Below are positions 25,736 through 39,645 of a stretch of DNA of 64,000 nucleotides, piece after piece. The stretch comes from Pegea sp. RAD2-039. Its lineage: Eukaryota > Chordata > Thaliacea > Salpida > Salpidae. Numbering within the stretch: the stretch's first letter is position 1; each line of letters opens with the position of its first letter. The notes below the pieces were generated by a model that saw nothing but the letters and a program-made list of their open reading frames with translations, was not told where the DNA came from and did not search any database. A program made the translations under genes and the position numbers. The stretch covers positions 186,001 through 250,000 of the forward strand of contig JAQGEQ010000123.1 in the NCBI GenBank assembly GCA_034620365.1, read 5' to 3'.

Positions 25736-28700
25736 AAACGCTGCAAACAACACTTTTTGGCAAACAACAGAATTTTGTATTCGAAACATGTCATTAGTCA
25801 ACTAACAAACACCTTTTTAAGAATTTAATTTAAAACTATAAAAACTCTGTTATGCAAAATAATTATTCTTATTCCATTTCTTAATTTTTTTATTAAAAAA
25901 ATATTAAAACACAATTATAGCTTCATTAACATTTAAAGTACTTAATTAGCTCAAATTACACGAAGAAATATATTGTACTATTAAGCTCTGTGTGTCGAAT
26001 CAAGCATACTGCAATTGATGAATAATACAAAGTAACTCTCCTTTATTTTCAAAAATGGTAATTTCTGCCTATCACATTTTGACTAAGCAAATTTTGTTGA
26101 ATAGAAAGATTTTGACAAAACTGGTCCTTATTAGCTGTATAAGACCATAGAAGTTCAAAAACAAATAAATGTTTTTTTTTTTTTAATATAATCAGCTTTT
26201 TTACAATAATAACGTTTTAAGATTAGTTTACAACACCATTTCCATTAGTTTTTTACAGTTATTACGAATATTTTTCTCAAAATGTTTTATGTTTTCTATT
26301 AATATTTCCTTAAAAGACTTCAAAAGTTTCACATTTTTACTCATAATGGCTGTTTTTCTTTGGTATATAGAAACAACGACATAGTTAAAAAATAAAGAAT
26401 TATTGTTTTTGTATCAAATCTTGATCATTTTTAACTCACTTTTATAAAAGCCATACTCTCCTCACTCGATCGGTTTTTTTATACAAACAAGTTTAACTTC
26501 TATCAATTGTATAAATATAAAGTTTTTGTTTAATTTTCCAATGCATTTTAAAAAAAAGTTATTATGCTATTTAAAGAAATTATTTCTATTTATTTATAGT
26601 CATTTTATATTATTAATCAGGATTTTTTAATTTCAGAACTTTAAAACTCTTTCATCTCTACAAAATTATTTCATAATTAAGAGGCATTTTCTTTTATTTC
26701 ATATCACTTCTCCTTATATCAAATATATGCTTTCTAGAGTTTGCAGCTTTTACTTTAAAGAATTTATTCCACAAATTGATTTTACATTTAATCTTTGCTA
26801 ATTTGAACAAAAGTCCAAATAAATAATTTATGTTTATTTACTAAACTAATTACTTAATATTTTTGTTTGATTGTTTCACTGCTTGAATAAGAATTACATT
26901 AAATATTGATTATATAAGAAAAGAAAATTATCTATATAGATTCATTTACATTCAAATTGAATTAATTTGCATTATTATATAATTGTTTCATTTCATGATA
27001 CCAACAAAAAACATGTAAATAATTTTTAATTTTGAAATTAATAATGAATACTTTTTTTTATTGTTTTTCTTATAAAAAACATAACTAGTGATATCTTTTT
27101 CAGTGAAAAAACTGTTTTATTCTATCCAATTATTATTTAAAGTGTTTTTTCAATGGTAATTTGAAAAAAACTTATTTATTTTTTACTTTGAATTATATGT
27201 TTATTTAGCTTTTGAACTACTTCTTTTAATTAATATAAAAAGAACCTAGAAACCCTTGTCAATAAACCATTATTGTAAATTTTATAAATTACAATAAAGC
27301 TTAAGACTTCTTTATCATTTTCATGTTCCTTTCAAAAATAATAGATATAAAAATCAATTCCTTTTTATTTACTAAACATTCTACATGTAACAATTAAATG
27401 TTTTAATTTCCGGTGGTTCTAATATATAATAAATTGTTTGTTTATATAACTGTTTGATTCTAACTTTTTTTTAAATTTGCAGGAGATGTTTGTAAATAAA
27501 TTTGTTTTTTTTTCTTTATCTTGTTGTATAGCAAAAAACATGGGCAACAAGTTTTTCAAGATTCTAATGGATTTATTAAGATCTGTAAAAAGTAAGATGT
27601 TGCTTTTATATTATATTTATTTTCTTTAATCTTCTAATCCTTATAAAATTTTTCATACCCCTGTTAGTTCAACTTTCTGTGTAGAATTATAACCTGCCAA
27701 TCTAAAGGAATTTTTGCTGGTAATATATAGCTTATGTTCACTTGAATTTTATCAAATCTTCAAATTAATCAATTATTAGTATGTCAAAGATTTAGTCATT
27801 AAAAATTTATAATAGTTAATAGTTTACAAATCAAAATTACTTTGTTTACATTCAATATAACTTACAAATAAGGTGTTAGTTAATATATACATACAATTGC
27901 AAATGTTCATCAAGATGTAAAACTGTTTATAGAATAATTCATTCTTATGACTTTAGTGGATTTAATAAGATCTGTTATATTAAAGATGTTCCTCTTATAT
28001 TTTAACAAATTGTTTTTAATTATTAGACTAATCTATTGAATTGTTCACTTTTGTCTATATATAATTAGTTTAGATATTAGTTTAGAAATCCTTTCTGTAA
28101 ACTTTTATTAATTTAATTTTAAATTAAGAAGGTATATTCATCAAAAAATATTCTAATTAAGATTTTCAATATGTTTAATGATAATTTTACTATTATGAAA
28201 ATAAGTAGTTATTCAAACCAATAAAAAAGTAAACAAAATTGGTTGTAAACTTATAAAATCTAATTAAATTGTATTTAAATTTACTTACTGAATAATTAAA
28301 GCACTTTGTACCTATAAATATAAACACTTGTAGTAATAGTTTATCAACAATTTAAAAAACTCATCTTTGATTGTTTTATTTTATACAATTAATTATCAAC
28401 CACTAAAATGACATCAAATTGATATTTTTTTTTAAAGAGATAGAACTAATTTTTTACTTACTACAATCATTTACCACATAAATTAAACAGAAGGTTTTAA
28501 TAAAAGGAAAACAAGACAACTGTTTGATCTATAAATCTTACTTTATTTGAATGAAACTTACTGACTAGCAATATTAGCTTTCAATGATTTATAAATATCT
28601 TTTTCTTTCTGTATTTTGAAACTTTACTCCTTTATTGCAACTTTAAAAGATGTTTGAGACGTTAAAAAAAGACCCAAAGTAAATAAAAAAATTTTTACAC

Positions 28701-29495
28701 CAAAGTTATCTTCAAATAATACTTAATCAAAAACTGGATACTTTTAGCGACATACTATTGATTACTATTCTATCTTTAATTAAATTGAAAAGATTAAACA
28801 AGTTTGTTACTCTTTTATTTGATTTAGATTTTCAAATTCTTACAGATGCTGTTAAAAACAACAAGTGGCTATTTTGTGCTGATTCTGCTTAATGAAATTA
28901 TTCTTTCGTTTTCTTCTTTCTGATTACAATCAATAGGAGAATATTGAAGTCTGATGACAACTCATGGTTAGGAAGAAGTAATTATATTAAACATTTCTAT
29001 TTATTTTTTGAACTAAAGATTCTACATAAAAAAGAAGAAAATTAAATTTGTTGAAAAAAATGTTTAACTATTTCATCTAATAAATTTCACAAGTCATTAA
29101 AGTTTCTGCCATCTTCTGTCTTTTTAGTAGAATCAGCAAACTGAATATATTTAAAGACTTTAGAACTTTAGTCTTTCTTTGATAAGGTTGAGAACTTTTT
29201 TTTTGTCAGCTCAAAGAAATTTTAATTTAACTTAGAAAGTTAGATTTACTAAATCTATTTGTAGAAAAACATTATATAATTTGAATTTTTGAAATCTTGT
29301 GATAAGAAACTTTCCAAAATTATTCTAATTTGTCCTAAAGTTTATTCTAAATGATCTCAAATTCATTTTCACGGCAAAAATTGTTGCTAAACCAATTCCG
29401 ATGTTTCGATTAGAAATTATTTGGATTCTTGAGTATAAGTGAGGAAGCCTTAGAAGCATAAGAAATGTGCTGACTACTAGTATTAAATATCAACT
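25736..29495. repeat. Body b of superunit 2, no gene
   Basis: Partner of 8,946-12,849. Near-identical to it at 27,830-29,500, less so to the left. No open frames of interest. Confidence 0.7.
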
Positions 29496-29672
29496 CTATG
29501 AAAAAACATTTCCAGATTTAAAAGTATCTATTGATTTTGTTTTTAATCTGGTGAGTTTGTTTTTCAAATTGGTATAAGCTTTACTGAGTCGACTTTTTGA
29601 CAGCAGAATAGAATTGTCTACAAAAGAATGAATACTGATCTTAAAATCACTAGAGATACTGCATAAATATTC
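29496..29672 (-). pseudogene. Possible RT relic in body b, superunit 2
   Basis: 58 open codons plus stop on the minus strand, with SSDFKISIHSFVDNSILLSK, as at 12,850. The upstream part (to about 29,690) differs from superunit 1, being outside the homogenised tract. Assignment to RT rests on the alignment with 46,130 and is weak. Confidence 0.4.
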
Positions 29673-30067
29673 TCAACTCTCTCCTTCATTTGAAATCATC
29701 AGATTATATCTTATTTGAAGAATAATCGTATTTTGGAAGATTTTTGTAATTTCTTGATTAGCCTTCTGTGAAGTTTATTAACTTAATCGTGAAGAGATCT
29801 TACTATTTGCTTCTTGCATGACTATCTTCCGTTTCACAAGAAAAATCAAACGTTTCTTTTCTGATACTGTACGATTTCTTCAAATTTCTTTTAGAAGCTC
29901 TTTGCATCCAAAATGGATTTATTTATGTTTTGGTTTAGCTTTCGACTCTTGTTTGAGATTCTATGAATCTTTAAGAAGTATGATCCTAAGTGAGTGGATT
30001 AGTCTGATGATTGAGTTGACTTCTTTCATCCTGTCAATTTTGTTTTCAAGTTTTTTATCTCTTACAT

Positions 30068-30400
30068 AAGTTTCAGTGAAACTTGTTTGACTTTTGTGAA
30101 TTTTTCTTCCAGCAAAATTTTAAAATCCATTAAAATAGCAAACTATTTATTTTGAATTTTTAGATAATCAACTCCACAGATGACAACCACATTTGATTTG
30201 TAATTGTCCATTCAATTCAAAACTTTTTCATTTTTATGCATATCCGTGTTTTTTAAGTAAACAGTAATACCATTTTTCTTTTCAATGCTAACACAAGTCA
30301 TCCTTTGATTACTAAATGAGCTCTTATCTGCCACCAGATCTGTTTTAGCACCTTGATCGTTCTTCTTTCTTATTTTTGGTGCCAGAAAATAAATCTATGC
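30068..30400 (-). pseudogene. Relic gamma 2
   Basis: Nearly the same as 13,440-13,770, with the same internal stops and the in-frame LLEEKFTKVKQVSLK end. Shared stops show that it was dead before the superunits duplicated. Confidence 0.5.
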
Positions 30401-31448
30401 AATTTTGAGTGCAAATAAAATTTCTTAATATACTTGACAGATTTTATTTTAAAGGTTAGGTAATTGCTAAAAGTTATTTTTATAAAATGACATTTATCGA
30501 AAAATTGAGATATATGAAATTAAAGAATTGAAAAATACGTTAGGGAATAATAATCACTGCAGTTAACTTAACTGCTAAAAACGTCAAATGGAAGTTTCTA
30601 GAGTCTAGTATTGTTCTTTGGGTTAATACTTGACAAAGAAATCTATATAATAAATTAACATCTAAAGAATTCAACAAGAAAATATACAACTTCTTTATTG
30701 TAAAGAGCTCAAAGCATATGTTGGTAAGCAAATACTGAAATCGATTAATTAGCTGAATTTAGAATAAATAAAATTTTATGAGTAGAACGAATCTTGGATG
30801 GCAATATAAGCTCTTAGAAGAAAAATATATTTCGAATACAAATCTTACTGCAAGTTTAGCCATAAAGGTTATACCGGCAGTTTCACGTTCTAATTGTAGC
30901 TAAAATTCTTTCTTTCTTGAAATTTAACCTTTGGTCAAAAATTAAATGATTACTTAAATATTCAAAACTTCAGATTTATTAAATAGTTAAGCCCGTAATA
31001 TTACAACAACAAAGATTAATTTAAATAAGTTTCACCCAATTTCATGACCTACAACAAGTTTTTTTAAATCATAATTAAAATAATTTTGTTAATAACATAG
31101 ATAATATTTTTGTAAAACTCTTGAATAAGCTAATTTTGAAAATAAATAAATTTTTAGTAAAACAGAACATTTAGAACAGCAAAAAGCTTTCCAAAAACAA
31201 CGGCAAAATTTCAAAACTAACGAAGGTTTTTGATATCAAAAACTACATAGCCAGATTCTTGAAAATAAATGATAATCAAATGCCTTGGTAGCTTCAACGT
31301 TTGGTCGCTATAGGTAATCAGAAGTACTAGTTACATTACAATTAATTTAGTTCACCATCTCTAAAAATATTTATAAAAATATCAAATGTTTAGTAGTAGT
31401 TTCTGAGATAATTGAACTTAAGGGACGAATAAAGCAAATGACAAAACA
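30401..31448. repeat. Segment from relic gamma to leader, superunit 2, no gene
   Basis: Partner of 13,771-14,862, with the stopped MATQAL copy at 30,796. No other feature. Confidence 0.55.
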
Positions 31449-31700
31449 ATGATAGAAAAATCACGTGTCAATAAAAACTGGTCACGTAGAAGACAAAATA
31501 CGAAAGAAGACGTCAAGTTACTTTTAATTAAAAACAGTCACATGCACGAAAATCACGTGGTTAAGATAATCACGTGTTTTTTTTCGAGTGAAGTTTACAG
31601 TGTGGGCATTCAATGTGCTAACCAATCGCTGATGCCGAGCTGGTTAGCCAGAAGAATGAAATTCTATTAACACTATTTCTGAGGGCTTGTAACATGCCGA
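31449..31700 (+). promoter_or_regulatory. Leader a and tRNA-like head of superunit 3
   Basis: Three CACGTG boxes (31,462; 31,554; 31,571), gacgtcaagttac at 31,509, CCAAT at 31,622, then gccgagctggttagcc. One more CACGTG than in the other A leaders. Confidence 0.5.
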
Positions 31701-34700
31701 AGATATTTTTTATTCAAAAATCGTTTGTTGTCAAAGGCATCCTAAAATTCTCATTCAACATTGTAAGTATCTTCTGACGTAATAAAAGCCGATTTAATAT
31801 CTAATCTTTAAAGATTGGTAAACGCTGCACACAACACCTTAAACAGATTTTTGTTTTAAGATTATTATTCTTATTCCAGTTTTAATTTTTTTTTAGTAAA
31901 ATTATATTGAAATACCCTTATAGCTTAATAAACGTTTAAAGTAATTTATTGTCTCAAATAACAAGTTGAAACGTCTCTGTACTATTAAACTCTGTGTGTT
32001 GAGTCATGTTTACTGCAATTGATAGATATTACAAAGTAACTCTGCCTTATTTTCGAAAATGGTCATTTCTGCGTATCACATTTTGACCAAGCAAATCTTG
32101 TTGAATAAAAATATTTTGACAAAACTGGTCCTAATTTGCTTTATATGACCATAAAAATTCAAAAAAAGATATATCTTTTCATGTTTAATAAATAATCAGT
32201 TTTATTATAATTATCTACTTTAAGAGTGGTTCACAAACCCACATTTAATGACTTTGAACAATTGTTTTATATGAAGCTTTTCTTTCAAAATGGGTTGCCT
32301 TTTATTTAAATATTTCATTAATAGACTTTAAAATTTTGACTTTTTTAATAAAACTTATTTTTTATTAGTATATCTAAACAAGCACATATTTTCAAAATCA
32401 ATCAGATTTTTGTTATTGTAGAATTTAGAAAATTCATAAATCACATTTTAAAAAGCCATTTTCTCTATACTTGATTGGCTTTTTACACATAACAAGTTTA
32501 ACTTCCATCATTTTAATAGATATAAAGTTTTTGTTTAATTTTTCAATGCTTTTTTGGAAGTTTTTGTGATATTTAAACAAATGATTTCTATTTATTCAAA
32601 CTAATTTTATAGTATTTAGAGGTTATCTTTTTCAGAATTTTATAGTACTTATATCTGTACAAAATTATTTCATGATTACAAAACATTTTCTTTTTAATAA
32701 ACTTTATTGTTTATATCTTGGATAGAAATCCGATAGAAAAAAATAGAAAATTTTCTCTTATAAAGATGCTATAAACAAATTTTTGAATATTTTCAATTAT
32801 TTTTTTATTTGATTATATGACTGCTTATATAAGAATTAGATTGAATGTTAATTATACCAAATAAGAGAATATTCTAAATAAATTAATTCACATTTAAATC
32901 ATATTAGATTAGAATATTATATAAATATTTCTTTTTATTATATTAAAAAAAAATAGTTAACTTCTAATCTTGAAATTAAGAATAATTACTTCATTTTTAA
33001 TCATTTTTTCTCATTGGAGAACTGACTAATGATATTTTTTCATTAAAAAAATTTATTTTATTTCTACCAATTATTATTTTAATTCTTTTTGTTTGTTGTC
33101 ACCTTGTGAAAAAAAAGTTATTTGTTTTTGACTTTAAATGTACTGTTTTCTTTTTCGTTTTTGGACTCCATCTTTTATAATAAACTTATATCAAATTTTC
33201 TGTTAACATATTCTGCAGTTTTGAATATCATAAAATCTTGTGTTATATTTACTATATTTAATACATGGTTTCAGTATTTTACAAGGTATAATTAATTTGT
33301 TTATTTTTAGGTGGTTATAAGTTATCTATAAGTGTTTGTTTATATAAGTACTTGTTTCTAATTTTTTTACAAACTATGTAGGAGTTTTATATAAATAAGT
33401 TTGTTTTTCTTTGATTTTGTTGTATAATTACAAACAATGGAAACAACAATTTATTCAGATTTTAAAAAGATCTGTGAGAAGTAATATGTTGCTTTTATAT
33501 TTTATTAAAAGAATAATATTTTCTATGATAAAATTATTATTTTCTATTGATGCATCTAGTTTATTTATATAATATTAAAAAATTTTACTGTAGAACTTTA
33601 ATATATTAGTTACAACTAAGGTTCTGATGAATTTAAATATTAATATATAATTTTCAAGAAGTTATTTTCTTATATAAGCTTTTTGATTAACTCTTTGACA
33701 GCATTGTTGAAATAAGGCATAATCTTTGTACATATTGGTTAAATTTTGAATGATACTTAACTTCTAATCAATATACAAAACTGATAAATAATTTAGGTTT
33801 TATGTATTTTTCTTATATTGTTTTAAGATTCTTACCCTTTCTTTGCTTTGTTAGAGAGCTCTTTTCAATTTTATTTATAACATTCTATATTGTTAATTAT
33901 TTTTCCATTTATTTTGATCAAACCACTCAAACATTTATTTCTGAGTAAAATTATTTTAAGAAAATAAAATGTTTTTAATTTTTATAAGCATAATTATTTA
34001 TATTTTAGAAAGCGCTCTCTTTAACATACCTTTAAAAACATGTTAGAATAAATGTTGATACAAGGTGTTAAATATAAATACATTTTAAATTGTAGATTTA
34101 TATAAGTGTTGTTTAATTAAAATGACTCACAATCTTTGATTAACTAATTGATTGTATGTTTATCTTCTTAATTCTTTGATTATTTTCTGTAAATTCTGAT
34201 TTTAATAATAATTCAGTTTTCAAACTTTATTTTACTTTAATCAGAGTAATAAGCCTTTATAATCTTAAAATCGCTTGTTGGTGTCTTCATCAAATATTAT
34301 CTTATGAAGTTTTAATTTACTTTCATTGTTTTTACTTCTGATCCTATAGAAAACTTTAAAACATCTGTGAATAAAATTTCTCTGTTTATAAAAACTTGTT
34401 TAAATGAACGCATTCAACTGTTATTATATTACTTATAATTATCATAATAAGGTACAAATCATTAGGATATCTACTAAACAGTTACATCATAAATTGATAT
34501 AAAAATCTTTCAAATTGTTCATTTTTATATAATCAAAATGTATTTTATTTTAACTTCTATACTGTAAAATGCCTTTAAAACAATGAACTATGAAGTCAAA
34601 TTTTAATTAGTATTAAAAATCCTTATAAATGCTAAATGCTTACTATTTGATTATTAAAATTAATTATTGACTGTACCTGTAATTACAGACTGTATCATAA

Positions 34701-36195
34701 CTATTATTAATTAATAATCCTTTTTTGATTTTTAATTATAATTTTGTACTATAAATTTCTTTTTAACTAAAAATATGTTATTTTTATGTTTCTTCAAATA
34801 GTTCTCAGAAAATCAAAAAGAGCGTATATAGATGAAGATCATATAGAGATAAATTAGTTGTGTTTTATCAGCTTATTTCATCTCAATGAAGTTTTCAGAT
34901 GATTTCATAAAGTAGTAACAGTAGAAGTAAAACTTATTCAGGTAAGCTTAGTTCTTGTTTGCAAATATGTTCTGTTAATTTATTACATTTATGAGTTTTT
35001 CACTAATATGATTAAAAAGTTAAATAATTGTCCAATAGGCTTTTTTTCGCCATTTTCGTATTTTCGTATTTTAACCTTCTTAAAGATGCTATTAAAACTT
35101 CAGGAAACCGTTTCATACCAATTGTACATCTCCAGATTAAATAATTGCCATCTCGTCTCATATAGTCCAACTGTTGTAAGTACAAAATGGTTTAACTTGC
35201 AATTAATTCTTCTGGAATTCTTTGAATGTAACTTAAGAATTGGAACTTGTGAATCAAATTAAGTAATCTTGGTGCTGAATTTGTACCAAAATGTATATAT
35301 GATTTGCAAGAGATCTACATAGAGCTATACGATTCACTATCGCTAACAAATTTGTGAGACAACAAGATTGTGATTTGCTCTTGCGATTCAACTTTGTAGA
35401 AATAAGCAACTGTTTTATACTCTAAATTTCAGTCGCCTTTAAATTTAATTAAAAAACATCTTTCTCTACAAACTCACTAATAATCTAAAGTCAACAGGGT
35501 CAAATAACAAACGGCCTGACGACGGTGGTACAAATTTTGGACGATGATTGAATCAGTATAATGTGCAGCTTGGCATCATGATTTTAGCATCCTTGATGAA
35601 TAACCGTTGATACCAGGACAGGTTGTATATAACTTAATACAAACTACAACTCAATTTATTCAGTGATTAAATCTTATTTATAGACAGCTGATTTCTCATG
35701 TAATTGTTGAGATTTTCTTTTTCTTGATTTCAAGGAAGAGCAGCTTATGGAAATCTGATGACAATCCTTCATCATAAAAAGGTACTTCTTTTGAAGTTCA
35801 ATTTAATTTATATACTTTACCTAGAAGTTCATGTGTTTCAATATAAACTTATTATTTATATAATAAACTAACAACTTCTTAAAATTGCTTCAGCTTCATT
35901 TATCCTTTCAGAGTCAGCATCAATTCAAGTTATTTAACGACCTGATCTCAAGATTTTAATCATTTTCTAGGTAGCTATTTCAGTGATTACTATTTCCTTT
36001 TTATATTTCTATCTTCTGTTTCAGATATTTGTATCCAAAATTGATGTTATTCTTTTGTTTGTTTGGGAATACGATTCTATGAGGCTTTAAAAAGTTTGAT
36101 TCTAAATGAGCGGATTAGTCTGATGATTGAGTCGGTTTCTTTCATCCTGTCAATTTTGTCTCGTTCTTTTTAGTTTTTCATCTCTTACATAAGTT
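31701..36195. repeat. Body a of superunit 3, no gene
   Basis: About 98-99 percent like body a of superunit 2 where compared. Lost about 130 bp near 35,055 (the stretch at 18,455-18,580 in superunit 2 is replaced by a short tattttcgtattttcgtat repeat). The plus-strand frame 35,008-35,262 arises from this join and is not a gene. Confidence 0.65.
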
Positions 36196-36515
36196 TCAGT
36201 GAAACTTCTTTAACTTTTGTGAATTTTTCTTCCAGCAAAATTTCAAAATCATTAAAATAACAAAATGTTCGTTTGGAATTTCTAGATAATCAACTTCACA
36301 GATGACAACCACATTTGATTTGTAATTGTCCATTGAATTCAAAACTTTTTCATTTTTATGCACAGCCGTGGCTTTTAAGTAACCACTAATACCATTTTTC
36401 TTTTCAATACTAGCACAAGTCATCCTTTGATTACTAAATGAGCTCTTATCTGCCACCAGATCTGTTTTAGCACCTTGATCGTTATTCTTTCTTAATTTTG
36501 GTGCCAGAAAATAGA
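36196..36515 (-). pseudogene. Relic alpha 3
   Basis: Same 86-codon frame as relic alpha 2 with no amino-acid difference. Same frameshifted end. Confidence 0.45.
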
Positions 36516-38359
36516 TCTATTTAATTTTGAATGAAAATAAAATTTCATAATTTGCTTGACAGATTTCATTTCTAATGTTAGGTTTGTGCTAAAACATCTT
36601 TCTATAAAATGACATTAAACGAATAATTGAGACTTATGAATGAAACAACTAACACATACTCTTCGGAATGATAATTTACTGACTTTTAGCGATTAACTTA
36701 ACTGTGAAATAACCAGTTGAGGTGTCTAGATGCTAGTATTATTAATATTTGACAGGTTAATATTTGACAAAGAAATCAATATAAAAATTTAATATCTAAA
36801 GAATTCATCAACAATCTTATACAATCTTGTTAGTGTGAGTTGCTCACAAAATTATATTATTAATCTACTTAAAAGTTTTTAAGTCATAGCAAATTTAAAT
36901 TTGTTAAATGCAATCTTCAGTTCTTGTGAATAAACATATTTTGAACAATCAAATGTGAAAAGGATTTTTTACTTCGTATTTTTAGTAAAAAACTAATAAA
37001 ACGTTTTGTTAAAATTTATTAGTTTTTAGATAAATGTTTAATATTTTTTTAAAGTGAATATCATATCTGTTGTAGAGTGATTGAAGTAAAATATTCAAAG
37101 ATCTGAAGATTTTAATCTTACAGCCAGCTTCTGTTTTATAAACCATAATAAAAAGAGATTTTTGATTTTATTAATAGAGTTGTTTTTGAATCTAAATTTT
37201 TAAAGAATCTTTTTTGTACTTTTGAATGTTTTTTTCCAAAGTACTTTGGATCTTTTTTAAAGTTTATTAAAATCTAAGATATACTTTTTTCAGAAGTAAA
37301 ATTTCAAACTATCATGCTTTTAAAATGTCTGAAAAGGTTGTTTTCAAATTGAAGTATCTTTTTTAAAAAAGCTTCAAATATAAGGATAAGAGATTAGCAG
37401 GAAATTTTGTAATTAAGATTTTTTCATGATTACACATTTAATGAATTACCTAAGTTACAACTTCATTTAAATTTACTTTAGTTACTACAGAAAAGTTCAA
37501 AACTTCGTTTACTATTTAAGTTCTTTTTTCGATATCAGTCTTTGTTTGTGACAGTGACCAACTTCAAGCGTTATACTTCTACTTTAGAGGCTTTTTCAAT
37601 GATATTAAGTAGAATCTTGCAAGGTTGTAGAGATTTTATTAATAATCACCTAGTTAGTGGTTCCAATCTTGTAGAAAGTGCTCATTTGGTCGTATTTCAA
37701 ACTATTGTACTTACTGCTAGGAATACTGCAGGAACTGCTAGTATTAGGTGTTATTTATATCTAAATTTTTGCTAGGAACATAGAATTTTAGCTTAGTTTG
37801 CCAATCTTTATCACTTCATAGTAATTGTTCTTAGCTAGTTTTTATCTATTTTTTGTTTTCACCGATTTCTGATGTTGCATATTTCTCTAAAATCCTTAAA
37901 GTTTGAATTCAATCTGTTTTGTAACTATCAATAACTTATCTTTATTATTTCTTGTTTTCATAAAAACGATCTTAAAAGAAACCCTACAATCATTGACAAT
38001 AACAAACTTGTTAAAAACAACAATTTTGTTTGACTACAACTATAATTTGCTGAAAGCAATAAGTTTTTTACATAACCACTTTTTATGACAAAAAAAGCTT
38101 TTAACAACAAAAAATGTTTATTAACGATTTTTTACAGAGTTACATATGTTTGGCAGCAACAACCTATAAAAACTCATTCTATAAGCCTTACTTTAATTTA
38201 TAATAATAAAATACTTTATTTTATAAATCCTTAGTATTATAGTATTTTACAGCTTTCATTTTTCAAAATTGGTGTTTTAAATCAATTATCGATTCCCACA
38301 AACGCCAGACGTAAACCAAATCGCCTGATATATAATCAAACTGTCTCCTGCAGTAGTTG
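36516..38359. repeat. Segment between relic alpha and hairpin 1, superunit 3
   Basis: Partner of 20,011-21,850, including the 650 bp missing in superunit 1. TTG-initiated frames at 37,542 and 37,903 as before. Nothing functional seen. Confidence 0.55.
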
Positions 38360-38469
38360 GAGGTGCCACTTGTGACTACATCTAATTTGAGACAATTGTA
38401 TTCGTAAATATGTTAGTCCATAAATATGCAAGCCTAAAAGTAAAAATAAAATAACACAAGTGGCACCTC
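38360..38469. repeat. Hairpin 1 of superunit 3
   Basis: Perfect 15-bp arms at 38,360-38,374 and 38,455-38,469, each with a 10/11 CTCF-like core, followed by tacgtacggcg. Confidence 0.8.
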
Positions 38470-39390
38470 TACGTACGGCGGGCTCATAGTTGTGTTAATA
38501 CAATTGTGAGCAGCTGTTCGTTTTTGTTGTTTTTTAGCTACTTGCTAGTAGTAAAGGTTGTGAACAAACCACCAGTTATGTGAATCAAACAATAAAGTGA
38601 ATAATTTTATTAAACAACTCAAATTTTGATTCAAGATTTTTCTTAAAATATTTAAATTTCTTATATGCTTTAGCAAGCCAGAATCCTACCCAACAAACTT
38701 ATTTCGAGAAATGTTCTATCTATCTATTGAAGATCAACTTTTTAATTTGGCTTCGGTATAAATTATTTCTGATTGTTCAAAAATAATTAGAACAACACAG
38801 TTGAAGTCATTAGGATATGATTATAAAAAATTTCAAGCTTCATATTTAAGTTATGATTACAACAGAGAAAACGAAGATCTGCAAATGAGGCTGATTGATT
38901 AAACGGCAAAAAAAACAAAATTAAAAAATAAAGAAGAAAATGGTAAAAACAACAGCCACGATAATCATAATGAGAATAACTATATTTTCTTGAAAATTTA
39001 GACGTTTTCTGTAAAATTCTATTGCTTCTAAATTCACTTGTAACAAATTTTACAATGTGAAATTCAAACATCCTACAGAATAATAGTCAAAATTAAGGCT
39101 ACAACAAACCATTCACTTTTTACCAGCTGTTAGTAAGCAATAACTAGCAACCAGCTACCATGATTCATTTACTTGGTAGCTATTTGATTGATTACTATTT
39201 CCTTTTTACATTTTTATCTTCCGTTTCAGATATTTGTATCCAAAGTTGATGTTATTCTTGTGTTTGTTTGGGAATACGATTCTATGAAGCTTTAAGAAGT
39301 TTTATCATAAATGAGTGGATTAGTCTGATGATTGAGTTGACTTCTTTCATCCTGTCAATTTTGTCTCACTCTTTTAAATTTCTATTTCAT
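38470..39390. repeat. Post-hairpin segment of superunit 3, no gene
   Basis: Partner of 21,961-22,878. A short run at 38,670-38,730 (aagccagaatcctacccaac) differs strongly from superunit 2 and is closer to the B version at 41,090 (aagccaacaact), suggesting exchange with another unit. Confidence 0.55.
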
Positions 39391-39645
39391 TTATTTAATT
39401 TCTAGATAATCAACTCCACAGATCACAACCACATTTGATTTGTAATTGTCCATCGAATTCAAAACTTTTTCATTTTTATGCCTATCCGTGGCTTTTAAGT
39501 AACCAATAATACCATTTTTCTTTTCAATGCTAACACAAGTCGTGCTTTCAATATTAAATGAGCTCTTATCTGTCACCAGATCTGTTGTTGCACCTTGATC
39601 GTTCTTCTTTCTTATTTTTGGTGCCAGAAAATAAATGTATGTCAT
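39391..39645 (-). pseudogene. Relic beta 3
   Basis: 84 codons from the ATG at 39,645, like 22,879-23,133 with a few changes (VTDKSSF, KNGIIGYLK). Unknown function. Confidence 0.45.

Larger units (their letters stand above)
15020..31608 (+). repeat. Family A superunit 2 (about 16.6 kb)
   Basis: The most complete copy of the superunit, same order as superunit 1. Spacing to superunit 3 is about 16,508-16,589, and single stretches differ at only 1-2 in 100 bases, so copies 2 and 3 separated late. The 86-codon frame of relic alpha is identical in protein sequence at 19,688 and 36,196. Confidence 0.9.

Noticed and set aside
4985..37775. 77-codon plus-strand frame (4,985; 21,034; 37,542) ending in TARNTAG.. 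and the following 61-codon frame
   Set aside because: TTG starts, internal ATG not kept, paralogous segment at 6,930-7,150 is frame-broken, no family recognised.
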